Assembly (NCBI GenBank): GCA_038843015.1
Contig: JAWBSH010000010.1
Coordinates: forward strand, 1-45,208
Length of the DNA stretch: 45,208 nucleotides
Direction: 5' to 3'
Source: Zestosphaera sp.
GTDB taxonomy: Archaea > Thermoproteota > Thermoprotei_A > Sulfolobales > NBVN01
This document shows positions 33,273-41,506 of the stretch, one piece after another. The translations under genes were made by a program, and so were the position numbers. Under the pieces are notes generated by a model. It saw nothing but the letters and a program-made list of their open reading frames with translations. It was not told the origin of the DNA and searched no databases. Each line of letters begins with the position of its first letter. The first letter of the stretch is position 1.

Positions 33273-34523
33273 ATGTTTAGAGTCGCGGATTTAGGGTTGA
33301 GTGAGGTCGGGGTAAGAGAGATTGAGTGGGCTGAGAAACACATGCCTGTCTTGATGAGGATTAGAAGCGAGTTCTTGAGAGAAAAGCCCTTAAGTGGTGT
33401 TAGGGTAGCTGCTGTCCTTCACGTAACTAAGGAGACTGCAGTCTTAATTAAGACTTTAGTTGGTGGTGGTGCTGAGGTTTGGCTGGCTGGGAGTAATCCC
33501 CTCTCCACGCAAGATTCTGTCGCCGCAGCTCTAGCTACTGAAGGCGTTCACGTGTTTGCGTGGAGAGGTCAGACACCTAGCGAGTACTACGAATGTATAT
33601 CTAGGGTAGCTTCTTCAGAACCTGAAATAGTTATTGACGACGGCGCGGACCTGCACGCGTACCTACATAGCGAACGCAGAGACATAGGTTCTAGAGTTTG
33701 GGGAGGTACTGAAGAGACTACTACAGGCGTTAATAGGTTAAGGTCGCTCGAGAAGAGCGGGAGGCTCTTATATCCCGTGATAGCAGTCAACGACTCACTA
33801 ACTAAATTCATGTTTGATAATAGGTACGGTACGGGACAGTCAACGATTGACGGGATACTCAGAGCTACGAACATCCTCCTAGCAGGTAAGGTCTTCGTTG
33901 TTGCTGGGTACGGGTGGGTTGGTAGGGGAATAGCTATGAGAGCGCGTGGCATGGGAGCTAGAGTAGTAGTGACTGAAGTAGATCCTGTGAGAGCTTTAGA
34001 GGCTGTTATGGACGGCTTCGAAGTCATGCCGATGAGTAAAGCCAGCATGATAGGAGATGTCTTCGTCACAGCTACAGGAAATAAGAGAGTGATTAGAGAA
34101 GAGCACTTTAAGATTATGAAAGACGGAGCTATACTAGCTAACGCAGGACACTTTAACGTTGAGGTAAGTGTTGAAGACCTAGAGAAGATCTCAGTTAGTA
34201 AGAGGGTCGTGAGGCCTAACCTAGAAGAGTACTTACTCCCTGACGGAAGGAGACTCTACTTAATAGGTGAGGGCAGGTTAGTCAACCTAGTAGCGGCAGA
34301 GGGGCACCCGAGTGAAGTAATGGACATGAGCTTCGCCAACCAAGCACTAGCAGTTAAGTACATAATTAGTAGTAGAGAAAAGTTAGAGAAGCGGGTTTAC
34401 GTATTACCAAGAAGTATTGACGAGAGAATAGCTGAGATCAAACTAGCTTCAATGAACATAGAAATAGATAAGCTGACAGAAGAGCAAATAACGTACTTGA
34501 CTTCCTGGGAGTACGGAACATAA
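33273..34523 (+). CDS. ahcY: Adenosylhomocysteinase
   Basis: 416 residues. Splits S-adenosylhomocysteine to adenosine and homocysteine with a tightly bound NAD; recycles the product of methyltransferases. '[14 protein letters not shown]', '[22 protein letters not shown]', 'IDDGADL', '[13 protein letters not shown]', 'NNRYGTGQS'-like region ('[10 protein letters not shown]'), NAD motif '[13 protein letters not shown]' and 'NAGHFNVEV' are all present. The start is likely leaderless. Transcribed divergently from a methylation-guide sRNA, a functionally neat pairing since SAH is the by-product of that methylation. Confidence 0.96.
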   Translation: MFRVADLGLSEVGVREIEWAEKHMPVLMRIRSEFLREKPLSGVRVAAVLHVTKETAVLIKTLVGGGAEVWLAGSNPLSTQDSVAAALATEGVHVFAWRGQTPSEYYECISRVASSEPEIVIDDGADLHAYLHSERRDIGSRVWGGTEETTTGVNRLRSLEKSGRLLYPVIAVNDSLTKFMFDNRYGTGQSTIDGILRATNILLAGKVFVVAGYGWVGRGIAMRARGMGARVVVTEVDPVRALEAVMDGFEVMPMSKASMIGDVFVTATGNKRVIREEHFKIMKDGAILANAGHFNVEVSVEDLEKISVSKRVVRPNLEEYLLPDGRRLYLIGEGRLVNLVAAEGHPSEVMDMSFANQALAVKYIISSREKLEKRVYVLPRSIDERIAEIKLASMNIEIDKLTEEQITYLTSWEYGT

Positions 34524-34563
34524 TTAATAAACTTTAATACTACGATAGACATGGGGAGCAGTC

Positions 34564-35172
34564 CTGAACAACCTCAATCACACTAATAAGAAGTTCGCAT
34601 ACTCACTAACAGCGCTTTTAGTTTGCTACCTCATTTTAGTGAACGTAGCTATTGCCGAGAACAACAGCCTAACGAGATATAGCTTAATAACATTCGGTTC
34701 TAAAACCTGTCCCTTCTGCAAAGCCTTACACGACTTCTTTGACAGTAATTACAAAGATAAATACTACTTCTTCTGGATTGAGGATAACAAAGGGGCGAAT
34801 CTCTTATCTAAGTTAATTATGATAGAGATTAGGTACGGACTAAGTGAAAAATCCGCTAATGCGGTACCGCATACGATGGTTCTTGTCAACGGATCTCCGG
34901 TAGCTGTAGTGATAGGAGGAGTAGCAGATACTGAGTTCTGGGATAGACTTATATCAAGTAACGTAACTGACGTGGTCGTAGTATATCTTGAAGAAACTAG
35001 ATCAGGTATTGAAATACCTGTCAGCTCACTCACTAGTTTTCTCTCAGAGTTAGAGAGTGCTCTTACTCAGCCTGACCAACCACAACAAAGCATTAACCTG
35101 GCAGGATTGACCCTCATTATAATCGGTGTGGCTCTCCTCGTATTCTATCTTGTTAAGCGTAGAGCTTCGTAA
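34564..35172 (+). CDS. Secreted membrane-anchored thioredoxin-like protein, probable CTG start
   Basis: About 202 residues. After a signal peptide comes a thioredoxin-like domain: 'YSLITFGSKTCPFCKALHDFF' with the redox motif CPFC, and 'VPHTMVLVNGSPV' with the cis-proline region. The C-terminus has a transmembrane helix ('LAGLTLIIIGVALLVFYLV') and 'KRRAS' inside. It should act as an outer-face disulfide reductase or oxidase. The first ordinary start, GTG 34639, lies inside the signal peptide. The upstream codons from CTG 34564 encode a full one (basic 'TNKK', core 'SLTALLVCYLILV', 'AIA' cleavage site); a stop codon at 34546 excludes earlier starts, and no ATG/GTG/TTG occurs between. A TATA-like ACTTTAATAC at 34531-34540 predicts transcription starting at about 34562. 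Confidence 0.75.
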   Translation: MNNLNHTNKKFAYSLTALLVCYLILVNVAIAENNSLTRYSLITFGSKTCPFCKALHDFFDSNYKDKYYFFWIEDNKGANLLSKLIMIEIRYGLSEKSANAVPHTMVLVNGSPVAVVIGGVADTEFWDRLISSNVTDVVVVYLEETRSGIEIPVSSLTSFLSELESALTQPDQPQQSINLAGLTLIIIGVALLVFYLVKRRAS

Positions 35173-35204
35173 GATTGTATAGATACAAGAAAATAATTAT
35201 TATC

Positions 35205-36671
35205 CTACTTTAGTCTTGTCTTTAATTCAGGTATCGTGTAGCCTACGAATACTATGATTGACGTCATGATCAGTATTATAGCGGATATCGGTAGACCGTA
35301 ATATGATGTCAGGAATGTTTTTCTAGGTCCTAGTGTTAGTGCGGAGATGAAAGCCGTGAGTGTTCCTACCAATAAAGACAGCAACGCCGCCTTTTTTGGC
35401 GCACCACACTTACTCTTGTGTGGTGCTAGCCAGGCAGCTATGGTTACGGGAGCTAGAGGTAGTAGCAAGACGGATGTGAGGACCGAGAGGTCTACTACGA
35501 AGCCTAGTCTCGTGTAAGCTAGGTAAGCTGAGGCGATAGTTAGTAGTGCTACTATGGTGTTAGATAACTTAAGTACGTTCACGCTACTCACGCCTCTCCT
35601 CTCTATCAAATCTCTAACAAACGAGGAAGCTACTGTGAGTATTATCGAGTTAGCAGTACTTACGGCGGCAGCTAATATTGATATGTATATGAAGGAAGCC
35701 AACACTGGATGAAGTCTTGAGACTAGTGTTGGAGTCACTAAATCCGACCTACTAACAACTTCGAAAAGACCTAATTCTGTCAGACCTCTAGTTAAGAGTC
35801 CTACACAGACGACCGCGATAGTATATAAGAAACCAAAAACCGAGAATAGCAGTACTGACTTCTTAAAAGAATGCATGTCTTTATGCACATATAACCTCAC
35901 AACTACTTGCGGATTAGTAGCGGCGAAGAATATCCACGGTATCGTGTAAGCTAGAAACGTTTGTGGAGTCCAGAACTCTGTTATTCCTAAGAGTCCTCTC
36001 TCACTTAAGACTTCCAAAACTTGATTCAACGTAACTCCTGATGAAGGTATTACCTGACTCAACAGCAAAGACACTAAGAGTATAGCGGCGCTCAACATCC
36101 ACAAGCCCTGGTAAGCGTCGGTAGTTGCGACACTCCACATACCCGCCAGCACTACCCAAGCAAGCGTCAAAAAGCTCATCACGAGAATACCTGCCTCATA
36201 CCCAACACCAAGACTCTCAAACATTGCTGCTACACCCACTATTTGCGCCGCGACGTAAGGTATCATCGCGACCAGGTATATCGTTACGGTGGCGTACCCC
36301 ACCAACTTAGATTCATAGAGGTCTGAGAGCATCTCAGACGGACTGACCCACTTCCTCTCTCTAGCCATAGCCCATACAGCAGGTCCTAAAACCGCTAATA
36401 GAATTACTGTCACTAACAAGTACGCCAACTCGAAGCCTAAAGCACCAACTCCGCTAGAATACGTTAGCCCTACGAGCCCTACCATCATGAAAGCACTGTA
36501 AGTTGTTGCGGCGTAAGTCATAGACGCTAAGAACCACCCGAGCTTATAACCAGATACAAAGTAGTCTTTACTAGACTTTACACCGTAGCGCCTAGAAAAG
36601 TAAGCTATCAATGAACCTAAAGAAACGTAAGCTATTAGCAGTAGAGCAAATATCTGTAGTAAGTCATTCAT
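35205..36671 (-). CDS. Sodium:solute symporter family (SSF) transporter, possibly for a thiamine precursor
   Basis: 488 residues, about 13 transmembrane segments. 'YFVSGYKLGWFLASMTYAATTYSAFMMVGLVGLTYSSGVGAL' is the SSF TM1-TM2 region and 'VSTANSIILTVASSFVRDLIERR' the TM8-9 region. Uses a sodium gradient to import a small solute. Its ATG overlaps the stop of a 61-residue membrane protein (ATGA), so the two are one transport unit. The divergent HTH/binding-domain gene and the nearby TenA-Thi4-ThiDN genes suggest a thiamine or hydroxymethylpyrimidine substrate, like the predicted SSF transporter ThiV; this is inference from context only. Confidence 0.8.
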   Translation of the reverse strand: MNDLLQIFALLLIAYVSLGSLIAYFSRRYGVKSSKDYFVSGYKLGWFLASMTYAATTYSAFMMVGLVGLTYSSGVGALGFELAYLLVTVILLAVLGPAVWAMARERKWVSPSEMLSDLYESKLVGYATVTIYLVAMIPYVAAQIVGVAAMFESLGVGYEAGILVMSFLTLAWVVLAGMWSVATTDAYQGLWMLSAAILLVSLLLSQVIPSSGVTLNQVLEVLSERGLLGITEFWTPQTFLAYTIPWIFFAATNPQVVVRLYVHKDMHSFKKSVLLFSVFGFLYTIAVVCVGLLTRGLTELGLFEVVSRSDLVTPTLVSRLHPVLASFIYISILAAAVSTANSIILTVASSFVRDLIERRGVSSVNVLKLSNTIVALLTIASAYLAYTRLGFVVDLSVLTSVLLLPLAPVTIAAWLAPHKSKCGAPKKAALLSLLVGTLTAFISALTLGPRKTFLTSYYGLPISAIILIMTSIIVFVGYTIPELKTRLK

Positions 36672-36853
36672 ATGAGGTCCCTCATGAGCAACAAGTTAGT
36701 TACTATTAGCCAGGCCAGGGTAGTGATAGACCAGAACACGGCTAGTTCTAGACTACCGACCTTACTAAGTCTTAAGTAAGGTACTAAGTAGAAAAGCATC
36801 ACAACAGCAACACTTAATATGACGTAAGGGGTCTTCAGTCTGCGAGACTTCAT
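36668..36853 (-). CDS. Small two-helix membrane partner of the SSF symporter
   Basis: 61 residues with two transmembrane segments ('YVILSVAVVMLFYLVPYL' and 'LAVFWSITTLAWLIVTNLLL'), a charged N-terminus and end 'MRDLI'. Similar small proteins (DUF3311 / YhdT types) precede SSF symporters such as PanF. Overlaps the symporter start by 4 nt. No ribosome binding site is visible, so it is likely leaderless, with the promoter overlapping the palindrome at 36864-36877. Confidence 0.7.
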   Translation of the reverse strand: MKSRRLKTPYVILSVAVVMLFYLVPYLRLSKVGSLELAVFWSITTLAWLIVTNLLLMRDLI

Positions 36854-36863
36854 TAGTTTTCCC

Positions 36864-36877
36864 CGAACAATTGTTCG
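36864..36877. promoter_or_regulatory. Perfect 14-bp palindrome, candidate operator
   Basis: CGAACAATTGTTCG is fully self-complementary. It lies 11 nt before the small transporter gene (start 36853), between its likely TATA region and transcription start, and just upstream of the TATA-like GAATATAAGC (36884-36893) of the regulator gene at 36921. Such a place suits a repressor of the transporter that also tunes its own gene. Confidence 0.65.
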
Positions 36878-36920
36878 ATAACAGAATATAAGCTTTTACT
36901 AGTACTGTTTATTAGAGAAA

Positions 36921-37949
36921 ATGCCTCCCAGACCTAGAGTTCGGGAAAAAGTGTTAGAAGCTCTCAGGGCGAGGGCTGGCGAGCTAGTACCGCAGAGCTA
37001 CTTACATAAGTCTTTAAGAACTTCTCGGAGCAGAGTATCAGAAGTTCTTAGCGAGCTCGAGCGCGAGGGCTTAGTGACTAGAGTTAGGGTTGGTAGTCAG
37101 TATCTAGTTAAGCTACTTGATTTCAGCGGTGAACCTGTCGGTAGGCTAAAGACTCTTCACGTAGGTATTGTGTGGTCTAGTGAGTACCCTTTCTTATCTC
37201 TTTTTGCTAAGAAAGTTAAGGAGAAGCTCAACGCGGTTATAAAGATATCTGTTTTCGCGAGTTCTGTACAGGCTACTAAGGCTTTAGTGCTCGGAGATCT
37301 TGAGTTGGCTTTGACACCCGCAATAACTCAATTATACTTCTACGCAGTTTTCAAGGACTTTAAAATGATTGGTGGGGGTGCTTACGGGGGTTCTAAAGTG
37401 TTAGTGAAAGACTCTGTCAACGCTCACACAACGTACTCTAGTGAGTTATCTACTATGGACCTAGTGAGATCACTAACTACGAGAGAGGGGATAATACCTA
37501 CAGACACGTTAACTAAGTATTTCAGAAGTCCTGAAGAAATCCTTAAGGCGGCTTATACTGGCGCGGCTAAATATGTCGTTGTATGGCACCCGATATACAG
37601 GAGGCTGGAAGAAATAGGGTATAGAGAGGTTCTGAGGAGTGAGGAACTTGGTGTGACGTATTGCTGCACGCTGGCGGCCTCTAATACTGTACCTAAAGAG
37701 ATGAGGCGCGCATTAAGCAGAATTTATAGAGAATCGCTAGAAGAGTACGTGAAAGCCCCCGAGAAGTGGGTTGAGTGGTACGCTCTGCAAGTAGGTATAC
37801 CAAGAGACGTCGTAGCAGATAGTTTGAGAGAATATAGAGTGAATCCATCCTTAAGTAGGGTAGAACTCTATAGGTACGCTAGCAGAATACCTATAGAGAT
37901 ACCGAGCATTAATACTATATTAGGTGATTTACTAGAAGTAGAAGAATGA
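36921..37949 (+). CDS. Transcription regulator: winged HTH fused to a periplasmic-binding-like domain
   Basis: 342 residues. Residues about 5-65 form a winged helix ('REKVLEALRARAGELVPQSYLHKSLRTSRSRVSEVLSELEREGLVTRVRVG'). From about 75 on, 'LKTLHVGIVWSSEYPFLSLFAKKVKEKL', 'ALVLGDLELALTPAITQ', 'MIGGGAYGGSKVLVKDS', 'YVVVWHPIYRRLEEIGYREV' read like a type II periplasmic-binding / NMT1-like ligand domain used inside the cell as sensor. No signal peptide. Likely a ligand-controlled repressor of the divergent symporter operon through the palindrome at 36864-36877. The neighbourhood points to a thiamine-pathway ligand. Leaderless ATG. Confidence 0.7.
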   Translation: MPPRPRVREKVLEALRARAGELVPQSYLHKSLRTSRSRVSEVLSELEREGLVTRVRVGSQYLVKLLDFSGEPVGRLKTLHVGIVWSSEYPFLSLFAKKVKEKLNAVIKISVFASSVQATKALVLGDLELALTPAITQLYFYAVFKDFKMIGGGAYGGSKVLVKDSVNAHTTYSSELSTMDLVRSLTTREGIIPTDTLTKYFRSPEEILKAAYTGAAKYVVVWHPIYRRLEEIGYREVLRSEELGVTYCCTLAASNTVPKEMRRALSRIYRESLEEYVKAPEKWVEWYALQVGIPRDVVADSLREYRVNPSLSRVELYRYASRIPIEIPSINTILGDLLEVEE

Positions 37950-38012
37950 GGTAGTATGGGTGTTCTCACCTGATTAAGGAGAAAAAGTCTTCATTTTCTT
38001 ACGTGAATTAAC

Positions 38013-38447
38013 TTACCTCCTCACAAGCCCTACGAGAGCCCCGATTATGAAGCCTGCGGCGATGGGACCCACGATTATTATACCTAACGTCTGAAGAGCT
38101 GTGAGTATGTATGGCATGGCATTAACTACCTCGGGGAAGAGTCTGCTTAACAGTGTAGTCAGTGAGTCTCCGAGACTCCACACGGAGAGGAACGACCCTA
38201 TAACTAGCGTGATTAGTAGTGCTATCACGTACTTTATCACTTTAAATGAGAAGTAACCGACTAAGAACCCCATCAAGAACTGAATGAATGATGAAGTGTA
38301 GAATTTCGGGTTTGACATGAGTTCTGAGATTATGTCAGAAAGAGTGTCTGGACTCCCACTTACGTTATTGGTTGCACCAACTCTAACTAAAGTCGCTAGT
38401 AGAATAAGACTTGCTACGACCAAGCAAGTAGGCAGCAAACGACTCAA
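38013..38447 (-). CDS. Small membrane protein, FUN14-like
   Basis: 144 residues. A signal-like or anchoring N-terminal helix, a short outer stretch ('NNVSGSPDTLSDIISELMS'), then helices 'FIQFLMGFLVGYFSFKVIKYVIALLITLVIGSFL' and 'TLGIIIVGPIAAGFIIGALVGLV'. The glycine-rich 'GFLVGY..KV.K' motif recalls FUN14 family proteins; function in archaea unknown. TTG 38447 follows GGTG with 7 nt spacing. It sits among the thiamine genes on the same strand as tenA but with its own promoter region; a functional link is not shown. Confidence 0.55.
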   Translation of the reverse strand: MSRLLPTCLVVASLILLATLVRVGATNNVSGSPDTLSDIISELMSNPKFYTSSFIQFLMGFLVGYFSFKVIKYVIALLITLVIGSFLSVWSLGDSLTTLLSRLFPEVVNAMPYILTALQTLGIIIVGPIAAGFIIGALVGLVRR

Positions 38448-38457
38448 TTTATTACAC

Positions 38458-38470
38458 CAAGATAATCTTG
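38458..38470. promoter_or_regulatory. 13-bp palindrome before the FUN14-like gene
   Basis: CAAGAT-A-ATCTTG, perfect around a central A, lies between a TATA-like element (about 38477-38488) and GTG/TTG start region of the gene at 38447. It could be an operator or chance. Confidence 0.3.
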
Positions 38471-38553
38471 AGCTAGCTTCTTTATTAAGTACTCACCCTA
38501 AAGTTTAAGCATGGATAGGCGCCTTATGTTGCTTTGTGCTGAGGCTAGGGAAC

Positions 38554-39231
38554 TTAAGTGTTGTAATTGAATATGAAGCGTTCTTTCCGGTATGCTGAGT
38601 CCCAAAACATGTACTCATATATTGAGCTCAGCTTGAAAGCTCTTAGAGATCTAGACCAGAGGTCTGTATTCGCAGGACTCAAGACATCATCAAGTATTTC
38701 TAAGACTCTCTCAACATACTTAGCATACTCTTTAGAAGAATAAAGTGATATCCACTTACTATAGAGCTCGTGTGGAGACCCTAACTCCTCTAGGTAACGA
38801 CCTACCTCAAAATATATCCAGTAACAAGGAGTAACTGAAGCCACACCCACGGGAAACTCACTCAACAAGACGGTTCTCCATAAATGATTCACGTACCCTG
38901 CATTAGTCGGTGTTAGCGGTGTCTTTCTGAGGTCCTCGGACGTAATGCCCCAGACCCTGAAGTAGTAGTTATGGAGTGTTTTCTCAAACTCTAGTATAGC
39001 TATCGAGTCTTCAGCAAATACCTTAACCCACTCCTCCTTAGGCGCTTTCCCCGCAAGCGTTGCAAGAACTCGTGAGTATTCGTCTAAGTATAGCGCGTCT
39101 TGAATTACGTAATACTTGAATACTTCCTCGTCTAGCGAGCCACTACTTAACTCTCTTATGAAGGGGTGATTAATTATCGCATTAAAAATCTCTCTTACTT
39201 CCTCCCACAGAATTTCCGAGGGTTTTTTCAC
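38554..39231 (-). CDS. tenA: TenA, thiaminase II / aminopyrimidine aminohydrolase
   Basis: About 225 residues, all-helical. Salvages thiamine breakdown products by hydrolysing aminopyrimidines to hydroxymethylpyrimidine. 'EVFKYYVIQDALYLDEYSRVLA' holds the conserved D and Y residues, 'ASVTPCYWIYFEVG' the catalytic cysteine, and 'YEYMFWDSAYRKE' the C-terminal conserved Tyr/Glu region. GTG 39231 has GGTTG at 6 nt; TTG 39240 and 39237 are alternatives. It follows thi4 closely, one operon. Confidence 0.9.
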   Translation of the reverse strand: MKKPSEILWEEVREIFNAIINHPFIRELSSGSLDEEVFKYYVIQDALYLDEYSRVLATLAGKAPKEEWVKVFAEDSIAILEFEKTLHNYYFRVWGITSEDLRKTPLTPTNAGYVNHLWRTVLLSEFPVGVASVTPCYWIYFEVGRYLEELGSPHELYSKWISLYSSKEYAKYVERVLEILDDVLSPANTDLWSRSLRAFKLSSIYEYMFWDSAYRKERFIFNYNT

Positions 39232-39242
39232 GGCCAACAACC

Positions 39243-40028
39243 CTACTTACTTAATGTTTTCAGTATTTCTTCAGCTACTTTCTTACCCGAGAGTAGCATG
39301 CCACTAAATATGGGTCCCATCCTGTGGAGGTGTTTTAGCGTGGCGACAGCCATTCCAGCCACGTAAAGACCTTCAACAACCTTGCCAGTCATTTCAACGA
39401 CTTTCAGTTCACTTAATTCCGAGTAAGCAGACCTCTCACCAGGTAACCTAATACCTACAGAGGGGTTTTTCTTCTCAATTATTTTGAGGACTTCAGCGTC
39501 ATGCCCTGTAGCGTCTACTACGGTCTTAGAGTAGATGAAGAGAGGGTCTACGTGTAGTCCTGCTAGAGACACAGCACTCCACTGTATCACTACACCCTCA
39601 ACCCTGAATGGTTCCTCACGAACTATTAAGTCTTCGACTGTGACGCCGTGTATTATCTTAGCTCCAGCATCTATAGCTCCGGTTGCTAGTTTTGCCATGA
39701 GTTCGGAAGAGTCTAGCACGTAGAGGTCGTAATCACTCATGTAATCGTATCTAATATTAAATTCTCTCAGTATGGGCAGAGCTCTCGCGTCAACTACTAT
39801 CTTGTGCAGTAACATCCCGCCACCCCCTATGCCTCCGCCAAAGCTTAACCTCCTCTCCAACACTACAGTCTTGAGACCTGAGCTCGCTAGGTATTTAGCG
39901 GCTGTAAGGCCTGAGGGACCCGCACCAACTACCACGACGTCTGTGTTTACTAGTTTTAGCCAGTCGTCCGCAGTAGCTCTCCATATAGCTTTAGAAATTC
40001 TTGACTCTAGAGGCTCCGTTTTACTCAC
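39243..40028 (-). CDS. thi4: Thi4 thiazole synthase, sulfide-dependent (His) type
   Basis: 261 residues. Makes the thiazole phosphate precursor of thiamine from NAD and glycine. '[19 protein letters not shown]' and '[25 protein letters not shown]' are the FAD/NAD-binding Thi4 motifs, '[36 protein letters not shown]' the C-terminal one. At the position where yeast Thi4 has its sacrificial cysteine the sequence reads 'LAGLHVDPL', i.e. histidine, as in methanogen enzymes that use free sulfide as sulfur donor and act catalytically. GTG 40028 is likely leaderless. Divergent from thiDN. Confidence 0.93.
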   Translation of the reverse strand: MSKTEPLESRISKAIWRATADDWLKLVNTDVVVVGAGPSGLTAAKYLASSGLKTVVLERRLSFGGGIGGGGMLLHKIVVDARALPILREFNIRYDYMSDYDLYVLDSSELMAKLATGAIDAGAKIIHGVTVEDLIVREEPFRVEGVVIQWSAVSLAGLHVDPLFIYSKTVVDATGHDAEVLKIIEKKNPSVGIRLPGERSAYSELSELKVVEMTGKVVEGLYVAGMAVATLKHLHRMGPIFSGMLLSGKKVAEEILKTLSK

Positions 40029-40085
40029 CAGTACTCAATTATCACTAAAGAATAAAAACCTTAATAATTAAGTTTTACTGGTGAG
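40024..40085. promoter_or_regulatory. Two-way thi promoter: shared TATA and 10-bp inverted repeats over both starts
   Basis: CTCACCAGTA (40024-40033) and TACTGGTGAG (40076-40085) are exact inverted copies lying right at the start codons of thi4 and thiDN. AATAAAAA (40051-40058) is centred at 40054.5, exactly midway between GTG 40028 and GTG 40081, so one TATA element can drive both, leaderless. The repeats could be operator half-sites for a thiamine regulator. Confidence 0.55.
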
Positions 40086-41451
40086 CGTCTTGAGTAATCG
40101 TTCGTGGAGAGTTGCTATCACGATAGCTGGTAGCGATTCAGGCGGTGGTGCAGGGATTGAAGCAGACTTAAAGACTTTTGCTTCTTTAGGAGTTCACGGG
40201 ACGGCCGCGATCACGAGTGTGACAGCACAAAACACTTACGAGGTTACTGCAATACATGACATACCTCCTGAAGTAGTCTACGAGCAGGTTAAGGTTGTGG
40301 CTGAAGACATGGGTATCGATGCTGGAAAGACAGGCATGTTAAGCAATAGCGACATAATACGTTCTGTAGCTAAAGCAGTTAGGGAGTTTTCTTTTCCTCT
40401 AGTAGTAGATCCTGTCATGATAGCTAAGAGTGGTGCTAGACTGCTTAGAGAAGACGCTGTTGAAGCTCTGAAGAAGGAGTTGCTTCCTCAAGCTAAGGTA
40501 GTTACTCCAAACAAGGCCGAGGCAGAAGTCCTCTCGGGAATAGAGATAAAAGACTTAGAAGACTCTAAGCTAGCAGCTAAGAAGATCCACGAAGAATACT
40601 CTTGTGAAGCTGTAGTAGTTAAGGGTGGCCACCTGGGAGGCGCTGAAGCTGTAGACGTCCTCTACTGGGGCGGTAAGTACCACATCTTAAGTAGCCCGAG
40701 AATTAGCGGCGCGTGTACTCACGGGACTGGATGCGTCTTCTCTGCCGCTATAACTGCTTACCTAGCTAAGGGGCTGAGCGTTCTTGACGCAGTAGCTAAA
40801 GCCAAAGAATTCGTGACTAAGGCTATAGACTTCGGGGTGACGGTAGGTAGGGGGCACTGCCCAGTCAACCCGGTAGCGTGGCTTGAGATACCCGCACACA
40901 AATACTTGACCCTACTAAGAGTTGAGGAAGCACTAGAAAAACTACTCAGAAATTCTGAGAGAATTCGTGAGGCAGTTCCTGAAGTGGGCATGAATTTAGT
41001 GGAGAGTATACCAGCACACTATGTTAGAGGGACTGAGGACGTCGCGGGGGTCGTGGGTAGGGTAGTAAGGTACGGGAGTAGCGTTAAGGCTGTAGGCCCT
41101 GTTAAGTTTGGCGCGTCATCACATCTAGCCAGACTAGTTATTGAGGTCTTGAAGAGAAGTCATGAGATTAGGGCAGCGATCAACGTAAGGTATGACGAGA
41201 AGTACGTGAAGAGAGCTACTGAGTTGGGTTATTTAGTTGTCGGAGTTGATAGGACGAAAGAACCTGAATACTCTAAGAGAGTTGAGGGCAGTAGTCTTCA
41301 GTGGATTGTGGGTGAAGCTCTAAGAACGTGTGGTGGGAGAGTTCCAGACCTCATATACGATACTGGAGACGTAGGTAAAGAAGCTATGATAAGGATATTA
41401 GGCAGAAATGCTACTGAAGTAGTAGAAAAGCTTCTGCGGATTCTAGAGTAA
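40081..41451 (+). CDS. thiDN: ThiD-ThiN fusion: HMP(-P) kinase and thiamine phosphate synthase
   Basis: 456 residues. The N-terminal part (about 10-265) is ThiD: 'AITIAGSDSGGGAGIEADLKTFASLG', 'VVDPVMIAKSGARLL', 'VTPNKAEAEVLSG', 'GTGCVFSAAITAYLAKG'. The C-terminal part (about 290-450) is ThiN: 'GMNLVESIPAHYVRGTEDVAGVVGRVVR', 'VKFGASSHLARLVIEVL', 'PDLIYDTGDVGKEAMIRILG'. ThiN replaces ThiE in archaea and joins the pyrimidine and thiazole parts. With Thi4 and TenA this covers most of thiamine phosphate assembly; a ThiC is not in the window. GTG 40081 would be leaderless; TTG 40090, with GGTG 6 nt before, is the alternative. Confidence 0.95.
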   Translation: MSVLSNRSWRVAITIAGSDSGGGAGIEADLKTFASLGVHGTAAITSVTAQNTYEVTAIHDIPPEVVYEQVKVVAEDMGIDAGKTGMLSNSDIIRSVAKAVREFSFPLVVDPVMIAKSGARLLREDAVEALKKELLPQAKVVTPNKAEAEVLSGIEIKDLEDSKLAAKKIHEEYSCEAVVVKGGHLGGAEAVDVLYWGGKYHILSSPRISGACTHGTGCVFSAAITAYLAKGLSVLDAVAKAKEFVTKAIDFGVTVGRGHCPVNPVAWLEIPAHKYLTLLRVEEALEKLLRNSERIREAVPEVGMNLVESIPAHYVRGTEDVAGVVGRVVRYGSSVKAVGPVKFGASSHLARLVIEVLKRSHEIRAAINVRYDEKYVKRATELGYLVVGVDRTKEPEYSKRVEGSSLQWIVGEALRTCGGRVPDLIYDTGDVGKEAMIRILGRNATEVVEKLLRILE

Positions 41452-41506
41452 AGACCTAAAGAAAGGTTTCGAGCTACAAACACTTCACGACCATAGCAGT
41501 ACCTAA

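Noticed and set aside
38513-38572. 19-residue Cys-rich leaderless ORF
   Set aside because: A TATA-like element lies about 26 nt upstream, but the frame is tiny and overlaps the 3' end of tenA; chance is the simpler reading.
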